From Tepidibacter thalassicus DSM 15285 (GTDB lineage: Bacteria; Bacillota; Clostridia; Peptostreptococcales; Peptostreptococcaceae), in contig NZ_FQXH01000015.1 in assembly GCF_900129915.1 (NCBI RefSeq), forward strand, positions 1-57,148: 57,148 bases of DNA. The letters run 5' to 3'. Of the stretch, positions 39,010 through 47,633 are shown in pieces (the first letter of the stretch is position 1; every line of letters starts with the position of its first letter). Below the pieces are notes generated by a model. The model was not told where the DNA came from and did no database searches. It saw only the letters and a list, made by a program, of their open reading frames with translations. Position numbers and translations under genes: made by a program.

Positions 39010-39783
39010 ATGGGCAAGATAATTGCTGTTTTTAATCAAAAGGGGGGAGTTGGCAAAACCACGACAAATGTAAATTTAAGTGCATGTATAGGAAAATTAG
39101 GTAAGAAAATTTTAGTTGTGGATTTAGATCCCCAAGGAAATACAACTAGTGGCTTTGGAATAGAAAAAGAAGATGTCGATTATACAGTATATAATGTTTT
39201 GTTGGGAGAAAAGAATGTAAAGGATATAATTGTAAAAACTGAATTTGAAAATATATACGTACTTCCTTCCTCAACAGAACTAGCTGGAGCTGAAATTGAA
39301 CTTACAGGGATGGATAATAGAGAGTTTGTCTTAAAAAATATATTAGATGAAGTAAAAGAGGAATATGATTACATATTTATAGATTGCCCTCCATCTTTAG
39401 GAATGTTAACTATAAATTCTCTTGTAGCGGTAGATAGTGTTTTAATTCCTATACAATGTGAGTATTATGCTTTAGAGGGTGTTAGTCAACTAATGGGTAC
39501 TATTTCTTTAGTTAAGGAAAATCTCAATCCAAAGCTTGAGATTCAAGGAGTTGTTTTGAGTATGTTTGATGGCAGGGCAAATCTTTCTATTCAAGTAGTT
39601 GAAGAAGTAAAAAAATATTTTAAGGGAAGCGTGTATACAACAATTGTTCCGAGAAATGTAAGGCTTGCTGAAGCACCTAGCCATGGTAAACCTGTTATAT
39701 ATTATGATCCTAAGTGTAAGGGCTCTTTAGCATATACTGAACTTGCCGAAGAATTTATTGATTTAGAAGAGGATGTGATATAA
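39010..39783 (+). CDS. parA: Chromosome-partitioning ATPase ParA (Soj)
   Basis: 257 residues. The deviant Walker A is KGGVGKTTTNVNL (about 11-23); Walker A' VVDLDPQGNTTSG (about 37) and Walker B FIDCPPSLG (about 122) follow. Soj and Spo0J segregate origins and modulate DnaA. GGGGG lies upstream of the ATG. It is followed by parB with one intervening base. Confidence 0.97.
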   Translation: MGKIIAVFNQKGGVGKTTTNVNLSACIGKLGKKILVVDLDPQGNTTSGFGIEKEDVDYTVYNVLLGEKNVKDIIVKTEFENIYVLPSSTELAGAEIELTGMDNREFVLKNILDEVKEEYDYIFIDCPPSLGMLTINSLVAVDSVLIPIQCEYYALEGVSQLMGTISLVKENLNPKLEIQGVVLSMFDGRANLSIQVVEEVKKYFKGSVYTTIVPRNVRLAEAPSHGKPVIYYDPKCKGSLAYTELAEEFIDLEEDVI

Positions 39784-39784
39784 G

Positions 39785-40636
39785 ATGGCTAAAAATAGGT
39801 TAGGAAAAGGCTTGAGCGCTTTAATACCGAATGTAAAAGATAATTTAAGTGATAAAGAAATAGTTAATTTAGATATAAACAAATTATATGCAAATACAGA
39901 CCAGCCGAGAAAGATATTTGACAGAGAGAAATTGGAAATTCTTTCTGAATCTATAAAAAATTATGGAGTTTTACAACCCATAGTGGTAAAAAAAGAAGAT
40001 GATGGATATATGATTATAGCAGGAGAAAGAAGATTTAGAGCTGCTAAGATGGCTGGTTTAAAAGAAATTCCTGCAGTGATAAAAAATCTTCCTCTTAAAG
40101 ATATAATGGAAATAGCGCTTATTGAAAATTTACAGAGAGAAGATTTAAATGCTATAGAGGAGGCTTTAGCATATAAAAGCCTTATAGAGAATTATAAAGT
40201 TACACAAGAAGAGATATCAGAGGCTGTTGGTAAAAGTAGACCTCATATAACTAATACTTTGAGACTTTTGAATTTGGGAGAAAATGTTATAAAACTCATT
40301 GAAGAAAATAAAATTACTCCAGGCCATGGAAAGGCACTTCTTAGAATAGAAGATAAAGATGTTCAGTATGAAATAGCTAAGAAAATAGAAAAAGAAGGAC
40401 TTTCTGTAAGAGAAACAGAAGCTTTAGCTAAAAACATAGTTGAAAAAAAAGATGTTAAGACTAACAAAAAATATAAAGATCCATTTATTATAGAAATAGA
40501 AGATAGATTGAGAAATTTATTTGGAACAAAAGTGAATATATCAAGAGGAAAGAAGAAAGGAAAAATTGAAATAGAATACTACAATGAAGAAGAACTTGAA
40601 AATATATTAGGGTACATATTAGAAAGAGAAGCTTAG
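39785..40636 (+). CDS. parB: Chromosome-partitioning protein ParB (Spo0J)
   Basis: 283 residues. The N-terminus MAKNRLGKGLSALIP is the ParA-stimulating motif. The CTP-binding domain has QPRKIFD (about 39), VLQPIVVKK and AGERRFRAAKMAGL (about 80); the HTH is TQEEISEAVGKSRPHITNTLRLL (starts about 141); a C-terminal dimerisation domain is present. It binds parS and loads SMC. One candidate parS (35372-35387) lies 4.4 kb upstream. parA-parB is a two-gene unit. Confidence 0.97.
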   Translation: MAKNRLGKGLSALIPNVKDNLSDKEIVNLDINKLYANTDQPRKIFDREKLEILSESIKNYGVLQPIVVKKEDDGYMIIAGERRFRAAKMAGLKEIPAVIKNLPLKDIMEIALIENLQREDLNAIEEALAYKSLIENYKVTQEEISEAVGKSRPHITNTLRLLNLGENVIKLIEENKITPGHGKALLRIEDKDVQYEIAKKIEKEGLSVRETEALAKNIVEKKDVKTNKKYKDPFIIEIEDRLRNLFGTKVNISRGKKKGKIEIEYYNEEELENILGYILEREA

Positions 40637-40648
40637 GGGGAAATTTTT

Positions 40649-41794
40649 ATGATTTATTTAGATAATGCTGCAACTACTTTTCCAAAACCTGAAGAAGTTT
40701 ATGAAGCAGTGTTGAGTTGTATGAAAAATTATGGCGCAAATCCTGGTAGAGCAGGTCATAAATTAGCTTTATCAGCAGGAAGAATAATATATGAAGCAAG
40801 AGAAAATTTGTCTAAATTGTTTAATATAGATAATCCTATGAATATTATATTTACATATAATGCTACAGATTCCTTAAATTTAGCTATAAAAGGAATTGTT
40901 CAAAAAGGAGATCACATTATTACAACAAGTATGGAACATAATTCTGTTATAAGACCTATTAAAGAGTTAGAAAAAATAGGTGTGGAAAATACAATTGTAC
41001 AGTGTAATGAACTAGGAGAATTGAACCCTGATGATATAAAAAAAGCTATAAAGAAAAATACAAAGCTTATAGTAACGACACATTCTTCAAATGTATGTGG
41101 AACAATTGTTGATATAGAAGCTATAGGAAAAATTGCCAGGGAAATGAATATAACATATTTAGTTGATGCAGCTCAAACAGCAGGTGTTTATGATATTGAT
41201 GTGAAAAAAATGAATATAGATATGTTAGCACTTCCTGGACATAAAGGATTATTAGGGCCTCAAGGAACAGGAGTACTTTATTTAAAAGAAGGAGTTAAAT
41301 TAAATCAGTTAAGAGAAGGTGGAACGGGAAGTAAATCTGAAGAACTTACTCAGCCTCATATAATACCTGATAGATATGAATCAGGAACTCCTAATACTCC
41401 TGGAATAGCAGGGTTAAATGAAGGAGTTAAATTTATATTAAAAGAAGGTATTGATAAAATAAGAAGGTATGAAGAGGAATTAACTCAGTATTTTATAGAT
41501 GGATTAAAAGAAATACCTATGGTAAAAATATATGGACCTAAAAATAGTAAAAAGCAATCATCAGTAGTATCTATAAATGTAGGAGAAGAAGATTCGTCAG
41601 AAATTAGTTATGTTTTAGATTCTGTGTTTAATATAGCGACAAGGTCTGGACTTCATTGTGCTCCGCTTGCACATAAAACATTAGGGACATTTGAGCAAGG
41701 AACAGTTAGATTTAGTATAGGATATTTTAACAATAAAGAAGAGATAAATAAAGCGTTACAGGCTTTAAAAAGTATAGTTGCTGAAATTAAGTAA
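40649..41794 (+). CDS. Cysteine desulfurase family protein (class V aminotransferase)
   Basis: 381 residues. YLDNAATTFPKPEEV (3-17) starts the fold; the PLP lysine is in LPGHKGLLGPQG (about 193), and the catalytic cysteine in RSGLHCAPLAHK (about 336). This is the EF2568-like branch (TIGR01977 as I recall), found with YedF and DUF3343 near selenium genes, so the substrate may be cysteine or selenocysteine. It starts 12 bp after parB with a GGGGG site and is probably co-transcribed with it. YedF and DUF3343 genes lie 3-5 kb downstream. Confidence 0.85.
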   Translation: MIYLDNAATTFPKPEEVYEAVLSCMKNYGANPGRAGHKLALSAGRIIYEARENLSKLFNIDNPMNIIFTYNATDSLNLAIKGIVQKGDHIITTSMEHNSVIRPIKELEKIGVENTIVQCNELGELNPDDIKKAIKKNTKLIVTTHSSNVCGTIVDIEAIGKIAREMNITYLVDAAQTAGVYDIDVKKMNIDMLALPGHKGLLGPQGTGVLYLKEGVKLNQLREGGTGSKSEELTQPHIIPDRYESGTPNTPGIAGLNEGVKFILKEGIDKIRRYEEELTQYFIDGLKEIPMVKIYGPKNSKKQSSVVSINVGEEDSSEISYVLDSVFNIATRSGLHCAPLAHKTLGTFEQGTVRFSIGYFNNKEEINKALQALKSIVAEIK

Positions 41795-41866
41795 TTATAA
41801 TGTTGTATTATGACCTATTAATAAGTTATAATTTAAAGTAGATAAATTTGTTTTGGAGGACTAGAT

Positions 41867-43168
41867 ATGGAAATACTTAGCCTAGGGGAAAAGATAAAAA
41901 AACTTAGAAAAGAAAAAAATTTAACACTTAAAGAATTAGCAGGTAATAGAATAACAGCAGCTCAAATAAGTCATATAGAAAGAGATAAGTCATATCCTAG
42001 TCAAGATCTTTTGGAGTATTTTGCGAAAAAATTAGATGTAAGTATTGATTATTTATTGGAAAGTAAAGATGTTCAGGCAAAAAAAATAACTAATAATTTG
42101 TTGACAAAATGTAAAATTTATATAAAGTCAGGAGAATTTGAAAAAGCTAAAGAGGAAATAAATAAAGTTATAGAAATTTGTAAAGAATATCAACTTTATG
42201 AAAATTATGGAGAAGCTAAATTTTTGTCAGGATTGATTTGTTTAAATGAAAAAAATTATGAATTAGCTGTAGATAATTTTGAAAGAAGTTTGATTTTTAA
42301 TATTAAGGTGTCAAATTTTGAAAAAATAATTCAATGTTATTTAGAAATAGGTAAAATTTATTTAGAAGAAGGTTTTTATAAAGTAGCTTTGGATAAATTT
42401 ATTCAAGGAGAAAACCTTTTTTTAGAACATGAAATAAAAAATAATGAAATAAAAAAAGAGCTGTATACGTATATGTCTTATTGTTATATTAAATTAGAAG
42501 ATAATATAAAGTCTTTGAGATATGCAAAAAAAATACATGAAATAGAAGATAGTGAGAAGAATATAAAGAAAAAAGCTGATAGTTTGTTTTTGATAGGAAG
42601 CAATCTTTTAGATATGGGAAAATGGGATGAAGCTAAAGAATATCTAAATAAAGCTTTGAAAATATATGAAGAAGAAAATAAAAAAAATGAATTTGCAAAA
42701 ACTCAAATTATTATGTCTAAAATATATAGTAAGTTAAAAAAATATGAAGATGCTTTAGAGTGTGTTAAAAAAGCTTATATAACAAAAAGAGAATATGAAG
42801 ATAGAGAATTAATTAATGTATTGTTTGAATATATAAATATTTTAATAGATACATGCGATTTTGAAAATGCTAAGAAATACGGTAAAAAGGCGTTGGCTAT
42901 TTCTATAAGAATAAGAGATAAGAGATTGGAGTATAAATCGTTAAAGTATTATGCAAAAGTGTATCAAAAAGAAGGAGATTTAAATACAGCAATTGAACAT
43001 TTAAAAAAATGTTTATATATAATAGAGGAAATAGGAGATAAAAAAGAATTAGCAGATTTATATATACAACTTGCTCAAACTTACTCTAAGTTATCAAAAG
43101 AAAAAGAATTAGAATATTATACAAAGGGAATAGAAATATATAAAGAATTGGATATAATAGAAGAATAG
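41867..43168 (+). CDS. Helix-turn-helix regulator with TPR repeats
   Basis: 433 residues. An XRE-type HTH at the N-terminus (GEKIKKLRKEKNLTLKELAG, then ISHIERDKSYPSQDLLEYFAKKLDVSIDYLL) is followed by nine or so tetratricopeptide-like repeats from residue about 75 to the end (for example AKEEINKVIEICKEY, LAVDNFERSL, EAKEYLNKALKIYEEE, NTAIEHLKKCLYIIEE). This architecture resembles peptide-sensing RRNPP regulators. No small peptide precursor gene is visible next to it, so the ligand is unknown. It has a strong GGAGG site and its own terminator. Confidence 0.8.
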   Translation: MEILSLGEKIKKLRKEKNLTLKELAGNRITAAQISHIERDKSYPSQDLLEYFAKKLDVSIDYLLESKDVQAKKITNNLLTKCKIYIKSGEFEKAKEEINKVIEICKEYQLYENYGEAKFLSGLICLNEKNYELAVDNFERSLIFNIKVSNFEKIIQCYLEIGKIYLEEGFYKVALDKFIQGENLFLEHEIKNNEIKKELYTYMSYCYIKLEDNIKSLRYAKKIHEIEDSEKNIKKKADSLFLIGSNLLDMGKWDEAKEYLNKALKIYEEENKKNEFAKTQIIMSKIYSKLKKYEDALECVKKAYITKREYEDRELINVLFEYINILIDTCDFENAKKYGKKALAISIRIRDKRLEYKSLKYYAKVYQKEGDLNTAIEHLKKCLYIIEEIGDKKELADLYIQLAQTYSKLSKEKELEYYTKGIEIYKELDIIEE

Positions 43169-43171
43169 GTT

Positions 43172-43202
43172 AATAGACTCTTTATAATAGAGTCTATTTT
43201 TT
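43172..43202 (+). terminator. Intrinsic terminator of the HTH/TPR gene
   Basis: Perfect 10-bp stem AATAGACTCT / AGAGTCTATT, 7-nt loop, then a T-run. Confidence 0.87.
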
Positions 43203-43244
43203 GTATGATAAAAATTAGAAGTAAAAATGAAAGAAGGAGTAAAT

Positions 43245-44300
43245 ATGAAAAAAAGTAAAATTGTAATATTAGCAACTATTTTGATAATAGTTTTATTAAA
43301 TTCTAAGACTATAAGTTTAATAAAAAATAAAGTAAATAATTCTGAAGTTAAAATAAATAAAATAAAAGAAATATCTTTGGGATATAAAAGTAATATTAGT
43401 TTTTTAAAATACAGGCAAGGTTTTTTGGTATATGATGGAAAATCTTTAAATTACATAAATAGTAATGCTGAAAGAATATTTAGTTTAAACGTAAGAATGG
43501 ATAATTATAGCATTGATACAGATAATTCTAATATATATTTATTAGATAGAATGAATAAAGAGGCGTATATAGTAGATAAAAAAGGAACTTTAATTAAAAA
43601 AATAAGAATTAAAGAAAAACCTATTATAATAAAAGCATTAAAAAATAATAGTTTTTTAATACATTACTCTACAAATGTAGAAGTAGAAGGGGTAAAAATA
43701 TATGATATAAATGGAAATGAAATAAAAGATATATCTATTCCAAAAATAACTATAAATCTTGTAGAAACAGATTTAAATACAGGAGCTTTTTTAATAAGTG
43801 GAAATACTGTAGAGAACGATAGTTTATACAATAATATATTTTATTATAATAAAAAAGGGGAATTAATGTATTCTGATAAAATAGAAAATAAAGTATTTGT
43901 AAAAACTATATTTGTGGATGACAATATAGATTTAATAGATCCTACAGAAGTGGAAATACGAGATAGAGAATTTAATGTATTAAATAAAATTAATTTAGAT
44001 GAAAATGTAAAATACGTTAATTTAATAAATGATTATATAACAATTATAGATGATTCAGGAAATTTAATATATATTGATCAAACAGGAAATAAAAAGATAA
44101 TTAAGTGTCCTGTAAAAAATGTACAGGGAATTAAACAAATTGGAAAAGAAAAGATAATTTATTCAGATAGGAGTATATATTTTACAAAGTATAAGAAGAT
44201 ATATGACTTTTCAAAAGATATAGTTGATGTTTTGAGTTTAGATGATAAAAATTTAATTGTTGTATTTAGGGGATCAATAGAATTTTTAAATATTAATTAG
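43245..44300 (+). CDS. DUF5711-like protein: membrane anchor plus beta-propeller-like domain
   Basis: 351 residues from ATG 43245, which has GAAGGAG six bases upstream; an earlier ATG at 43227 lies before that site. A single hydrophobic N-terminal helix (about 5-21, IVILATILIIVLL) acts as signal anchor, followed by an extracytoplasmic, strand-rich region with repeating patterns of the kind NIYLLDRMNKEAYIVDKKG and NLIYIDQTGNKKI, suggesting a WD/PQQ-like propeller. The function is unknown. It lies 9 bp before a CvpA gene, a pairing that recurs in clostridia as far as I recall. Confidence 0.65.
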   Translation: MKKSKIVILATILIIVLLNSKTISLIKNKVNNSEVKINKIKEISLGYKSNISFLKYRQGFLVYDGKSLNYINSNAERIFSLNVRMDNYSIDTDNSNIYLLDRMNKEAYIVDKKGTLIKKIRIKEKPIIIKALKNNSFLIHYSTNVEVEGVKIYDINGNEIKDISIPKITINLVETDLNTGAFLISGNTVENDSLYNNIFYYNKKGELMYSDKIENKVFVKTIFVDDNIDLIDPTEVEIRDREFNVLNKINLDENVKYVNLINDYITIIDDSGNLIYIDQTGNKKIIKCPVKNVQGIKQIGKEKIIYSDRSIYFTKYKKIYDFSKDIVDVLSLDDKNLIVVFRGSIEFLNIN

Positions 44301-44309
44301 GAGGTTTTT

Positions 44310-44912
44310 ATGAATTTTAATTATATAGATATAGGTATAGTGATAATGATTTTTTTATTTGGATTAAAAGGATTTCATATAGGGTTTATTAGGTCTTTAT
44401 TTAATTTTTTTAAATATATAATATCTCTGTTAGTTTGTAAAATATATTATAAACCTGTAATGGATTATATATTACAGGATCAAAAAATGTATAATTTTTT
44501 TAAAAGTTTTGTAGAAAATATTTTTGTAAAAATAGTAAATACAAATATATTAATAGAGGTTATTACTAAAGTATTTATAGAAATTACAGTTATATTAGGA
44601 ATATTTATTATATCAAATGTTATACTTGGGATGTTAATAAATATTGTAGATTCTGTATTTAAATTTACACCTTTAAAAATACTAAATAAATCAATGGGGT
44701 TTGTATTTGGAAGTATTAAAGGAGTAATATTTTTATTGTTAATATTAACATTGCTTCATCCGTTTTTAGTGTTATTTGAAAAAGAAAAATTGATAATAGA
44801 TTTAAATAATTCTTTATTGATAAAATATTTATATATGTACAACTTTATATTTAAATATTTTAATAATTTTATAGAAATATTTAATAAATATAGTGTAAGT
44901 ATTATGTTATAA
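44310..44912 (+). CDS. CvpA family membrane protein
   Basis: 200 residues with four to five membrane helices (about 5-22, 27-45, 85-118, 130-155). The N-terminal motif YIDIGIVIMIFLFGLKGFHIGFIRSL fits CvpA (here cited by its DIGI and GF-G-GFI elements). CvpA proteins are needed for colicin V production and envelope integrity in other bacteria, but their biochemical role is unclear. It has an AGGAGG site and probably forms a unit with the DUF5711-like gene. Confidence 0.78.
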   Translation: MNFNYIDIGIVIMIFLFGLKGFHIGFIRSLFNFFKYIISLLVCKIYYKPVMDYILQDQKMYNFFKSFVENIFVKIVNTNILIEVITKVFIEITVILGIFIISNVILGMLINIVDSVFKFTPLKILNKSMGFVFGSIKGVIFLLLILTLLHPFLVLFEKEKLIIDLNNSLLIKYLYMYNFIFKYFNNFIEIFNKYSVSIML

Positions 44913-44943
44913 TAATTATTAAATAAGTGAAGGGGGATAATAG

Positions 44944-45561
44944 ATGAAAATAGAAGTAGATGCAAGAGGGCTTGCTTGTCCACAACCAGTAATAAAAACA
45001 AAAAAGGAATTGGATAAAATAAAAGAAGGTACAGTTATTACTTTGGTTGACAATGAAATAGCAAAAGAAAATGTATTAAAGCTAGCTAACTCAATGAATT
45101 GTAGTGCAAAATTTTATAAAAAAGATGATATTTTTTATATAGAAATTGATAAAGGAAAAGAATCCATAGATATACAAGAGGAAAGTATAGAATGTAAAGA
45201 GTGCATGATAAAAACAGAAAATAAAGAAGATAAAGTTATATACATATCTTCTGATTGTATGGGTAGAGGGTCTGATGAATTGGGAAAAATACTTATAAAA
45301 GGATTTATATATACTCTTACAGAAATAACGCCTTATCCAAAAGCTGTTATTTTTGTGAATAGTGCAGTAAAATTAACTACTGAAAATGAAGAAACGATAG
45401 AAAACTTGAAAAAGCTAGAAAAAGAAGGAGTAGAAATATTATCTTGTGGGACATGCCTTGATTACTTTAACTTAAAAGATAAGTTAAGGGTTGGGAAAAT
45501 TTCAAATATGTACGATATAGTGGAAAAATTAAAAGGAGCTTCAAATACATTATCAATATAG
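44944..45561 (+). CDS. yedF: Sulfurtransferase-like selenium metabolism protein YedF
   Basis: 205 residues. The N-terminal TusA/SirA domain has DARGLACPQPVIKTKKEL (6-23) with the CPxP cysteine. A linker rich in Glu and Cys (EESIECKECMIKTENK, about 80-95) leads to a C-terminal DsrE-like domain containing SSDCMGRGSDELG and SCGTCLDYF (about 175-183). YedF (TIGR03527) co-occurs with selD in selenium-using bacteria. GGGGG precedes the ATG, and a terminator follows. Confidence 0.88.
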   Translation: MKIEVDARGLACPQPVIKTKKELDKIKEGTVITLVDNEIAKENVLKLANSMNCSAKFYKKDDIFYIEIDKGKESIDIQEESIECKECMIKTENKEDKVIYISSDCMGRGSDELGKILIKGFIYTLTEITPYPKAVIFVNSAVKLTTENEETIENLKKLEKEGVEILSCGTCLDYFNLKDKLRVGKISNMYDIVEKLKGASNTLSI

Positions 45562-45590
45562 ACTACAATTAGATTGTAGTCTATTTTTCT
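45559..45590 (+). terminator. Intrinsic terminator of yedF
   Basis: Stem TAGACTACAAT / ATTGTAGTCTA with a 3-nt loop followed by TTTTT. Confidence 0.85.
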
Positions 45591-45619
45591 AAAATATTTA
45601 ATTTTAAAGGAGAAATAAT

Positions 45620-45886
45620 ATGAGTAGTAGTATATATGTTATAACTTTTAATTCAACTCATCATGCTATAAGATTTGAAAAAATATTAAAAGAACTGAAT
45701 TTTGTAATTACAACAATACCAACTCCTAGAGAAATAAGTTCAAGTTGTGGACTTTCAATAAAATTTGAAGAAAAGGCATTTGAAGATATAAAATTTAATA
45801 TTAAAAAATTCGATATAGAATATTATGGAATATTTAAAGTAACTAAGTTGAATAATGGAAAAAAAGAAATATTGAAGTTGAGTTAG
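45620..45886 (+). CDS. DUF3343 protein (putative Se/S carrier-like)
   Basis: 88 residues. It begins SSIYVITFNSTHHAIRFEKILK, with the family's central PTPREISSSCGLSIKFE (about 34-50) that carries a conserved cysteine after SS. DUF3343 proteins are small, ferredoxin-like in predicted fold and recur next to yedF and the EF2568-like desulfurase, suggesting selenium or sulfur carriage. An AAGGAG site is present. It is followed 12 bp later by the DUF951 gene. Confidence 0.82.
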   Translation: MSSSIYVITFNSTHHAIRFEKILKELNFVITTIPTPREISSSCGLSIKFEEKAFEDIKFNIKKFDIEYYGIFKVTKLNNGKKEILKLS

Positions 45887-45898
45887 GAGGAAATAAAA

Positions 45899-46108
45899 AT
45901 GCCGATGAAGTTAAATGTAGGAGATATAGTAGAATTGAGAAAAAGTCATCCTTGTGGAGGAAATGTATTTGAAATAATGAGATGTGGCATGGATTTTAGA
46001 ATAAAATGCCAAAAATGTAACAAGCAAGTATGGATTGACAGAGTAAATTTAGAAAAAAGAATAAAAAAAGTAATAAAAAAGGAAGATTTACAAGAAAAAG
46101 ATAGTTAA
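45899..46108 (+). CDS. DUF951 protein (YyzM-like)
   Basis: 69 residues. Motifs VGDIVELRKSHPCGGN (6-21) and RCGMDFRIKCQKCNKQVWIDR with a CxxC pair (about 39-42), typical of DUF951, a small possibly zinc-binding protein located near parB/ychF/rpsF in Firmicutes. Its function is unknown. It is co-transcribed with DUF3343 by spacing and has its own AGGAGG. Confidence 0.88.
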   Translation: MPMKLNVGDIVELRKSHPCGGNVFEIMRCGMDFRIKCQKCNKQVWIDRVNLEKRIKKVIKKEDLQEKDS

Positions 46109-46167
46109 AAAATTTACAAAAAATAGAAAAATGAATATTCTGTATATTCTTTAAAAAGTAGGCAAGT

Positions 46168-46218
46168 TATATCAAAAGTGATATAATATATTCAAATAGA
46201 CTTCGGAAAATGTTTTCC
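46168..46218 (+). promoter_or_regulatory. Promoter region with two palindromes before the aminotransferase gene
   Basis: TTATATCA-AAAG-TGATATAA (46168-46187) overlaps a TATAAT (46182-46187), and GGAAAA-TG-TTTTCC (46205-46218) lies just downstream. Two perfect inverted repeats at and after a -10 suggest a repressor-controlled promoter, but no -35 was convincing and no regulator is identified. Confidence 0.45.
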
Positions 46219-46247
46219 TGATGTTTATAATTTTTGGAGGTGTTTTT

Positions 46248-47438
46248 ATGGCTGTAAAATTTGCTGATCGCATGGAAAATCTTAAAGCTTCTGAAATTCG
46301 TGAGCTGTTAAAGTTAACAGAAAAGCCAGAAGTAATTTCATTTGCAGGAGGACTTCCAGCTCCAGAATTATTTCCTGTAGAAGAAATGAAAGAAGTTGCA
46401 ATTAAAGTTCTCGAAGAAGGTGGAAAACAAGCTTTACAATATGCTGCAACAGAAGGCTTTATTCCTTTAAGAAAAGCAATTGCAAATAGAATGAATACTA
46501 AATTTAAAACAGATGTATCGTATGAAGATATATTGATAACAAGTGGTTCTCAACAAGGACTAGATTTTTCGGGAAAAATATTTTTAAATGAAGGCGATGT
46601 AGTATTATGTGAAAGTCCGTCTTATTTAGGTGCATTAAATGCTTTTAAAGCATACGGACCTAAGTTTATAGAGGTACCGACTGATGAAAATGGAATGATT
46701 ATGGAAGAACTTGAAAAAATACTTGATACTACAGAAAATGTTAAAATGATCTATGTAATTCCAGATTTTCAAAATCCGACAGGAAGAACTTGGCCTATGG
46801 AAAGACGCAAGAAATTCATGGAAATAATAAATAAATATGAAGTGCCTGTAATAGAGGATAATCCTTATGGAGAATTGAGATTTGAAGGAGAAATACTACC
46901 TTCTTTAAAAGCCATGGATGAGAAAGGATTAGTTATATTTTTAGGAAGTTTTTCCAAAATATTTTGTCCAGGATTTAGAATCGGTTGGGTAGCAGCTAGT
47001 AAAAAAATACTAGAAAAATACATAATGATAAAACAAAGTGCGGATTTACAGACATCTACAATAGGACAAAGAGAAGTTGCTAAATTTATGGAAATTTATG
47101 ATTTGGATAAACATGTAGAAAAAATTAAAGCTGTTTATAAAAAACGTAGAGATTTAATGCTTCAAACAATGAAAGATGAGTTTCCAGAAGGATTAAAATA
47201 CACTTATCCGGAAGGAGGATTATTTACTTGGGTAGAACTTCCAGAAAATATAAATGCTAAAGATGTTATGGCTAAGTGCTTAGAAAATAATGTTGCTTTT
47301 GTTCCGGGTGGATCTTTCTTCCCTAATGGAGGTAAAGAGAATACATTTAGATTAAATTATTCTAATATGACAGAAGAAAGAATAGTTGAAGGAGTAAAAA
47401 GACTTGCTAAAGTTTTAAAAGAAGTACTTAATAAATAA
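46248..47438 (+). CDS. PLP-dependent aminotransferase (2-aminoadipate/aromatic type, class I/II)
   Basis: 396 residues from ATG 46248, with GGAGG six bases upstream; an earlier ATG at 46221 is before it. The PLP lysine is in FLGSFSKIFCPGFRIGW (about 235), ISFAGGLPAPELFP (about 27-40) is the MocR/LysN-type N-terminus, and YVIPDFQNPTGRTW (about 168) and DNPYGELRF (about 203) bind the cofactor. Related enzymes transaminate 2-aminoadipate, aromatic or branched-chain amino acids; the substrate cannot be fixed. It is monocistronic. Confidence 0.88.
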   Translation: MAVKFADRMENLKASEIRELLKLTEKPEVISFAGGLPAPELFPVEEMKEVAIKVLEEGGKQALQYAATEGFIPLRKAIANRMNTKFKTDVSYEDILITSGSQQGLDFSGKIFLNEGDVVLCESPSYLGALNAFKAYGPKFIEVPTDENGMIMEELEKILDTTENVKMIYVIPDFQNPTGRTWPMERRKKFMEIINKYEVPVIEDNPYGELRFEGEILPSLKAMDEKGLVIFLGSFSKIFCPGFRIGWVAASKKILEKYIMIKQSADLQTSTIGQREVAKFMEIYDLDKHVEKIKAVYKKRRDLMLQTMKDEFPEGLKYTYPEGGLFTWVELPENINAKDVMAKCLENNVAFVPGGSFFPNGGKENTFRLNYSNMTEERIVEGVKRLAKVLKEVLNK

Positions 47439-47453
47439 TTTATATAAAAAATT

Positions 47454-47480
47454 AGGAGTGGATAGAACCACTCCTTTTAT
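47454..47480 (+). terminator. Intrinsic terminator of the aminotransferase gene
   Basis: AGGAGTGG / CCACTCCT stem with a 6-nt loop and TTTTATT. Confidence 0.87.
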
Positions 47481-47498
47481 TGTAAGGGGGAGATTGGG

Positions 47499-47552
47499 AT
47501 GAAAAATATTAAGTTGTGGGGGCTATCTACTTATATGATTGCCATATTTTAA
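47499..47552 (+). CDS. Possible 17-residue peptide (MKNIKLWGLSTYMIAIF)
   Basis: ATG preceded by AAGGGGG with good spacing and closed by TAA. The composition (basic start, then hydrophobic) would suit a tiny membrane peptide. It lies between the aminotransferase terminator and the rpsF promoter. Nothing else supports it; it may be chance. Confidence 0.3.
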   Translation: MKNIKLWGLSTYMIAIF

Positions 47553-47597
47553 ATATTATATACATTAATTTTGATTAAATTATGAATTTTATTTTGT

Positions 47598-47626
47598 TTG
47601 ACTTTTTTTAAAAAAAGTGATAAAAT
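47598..47626 (+). promoter_or_regulatory. Promoter of rpsF-ssb-rpsR
   Basis: TTGACT (47598-47603), 17-bp spacer, TAAAAT (47621-47626). Confidence 0.75.
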
Positions 47627-47633
47627 CTTAAGG

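Noticed and set aside
38158..40636. Two ParB-like genes taken as a recent duplication
   Set aside because: They are divergent in sequence and in the conserved noc and spo0J positions; both are normal in Firmicutes.
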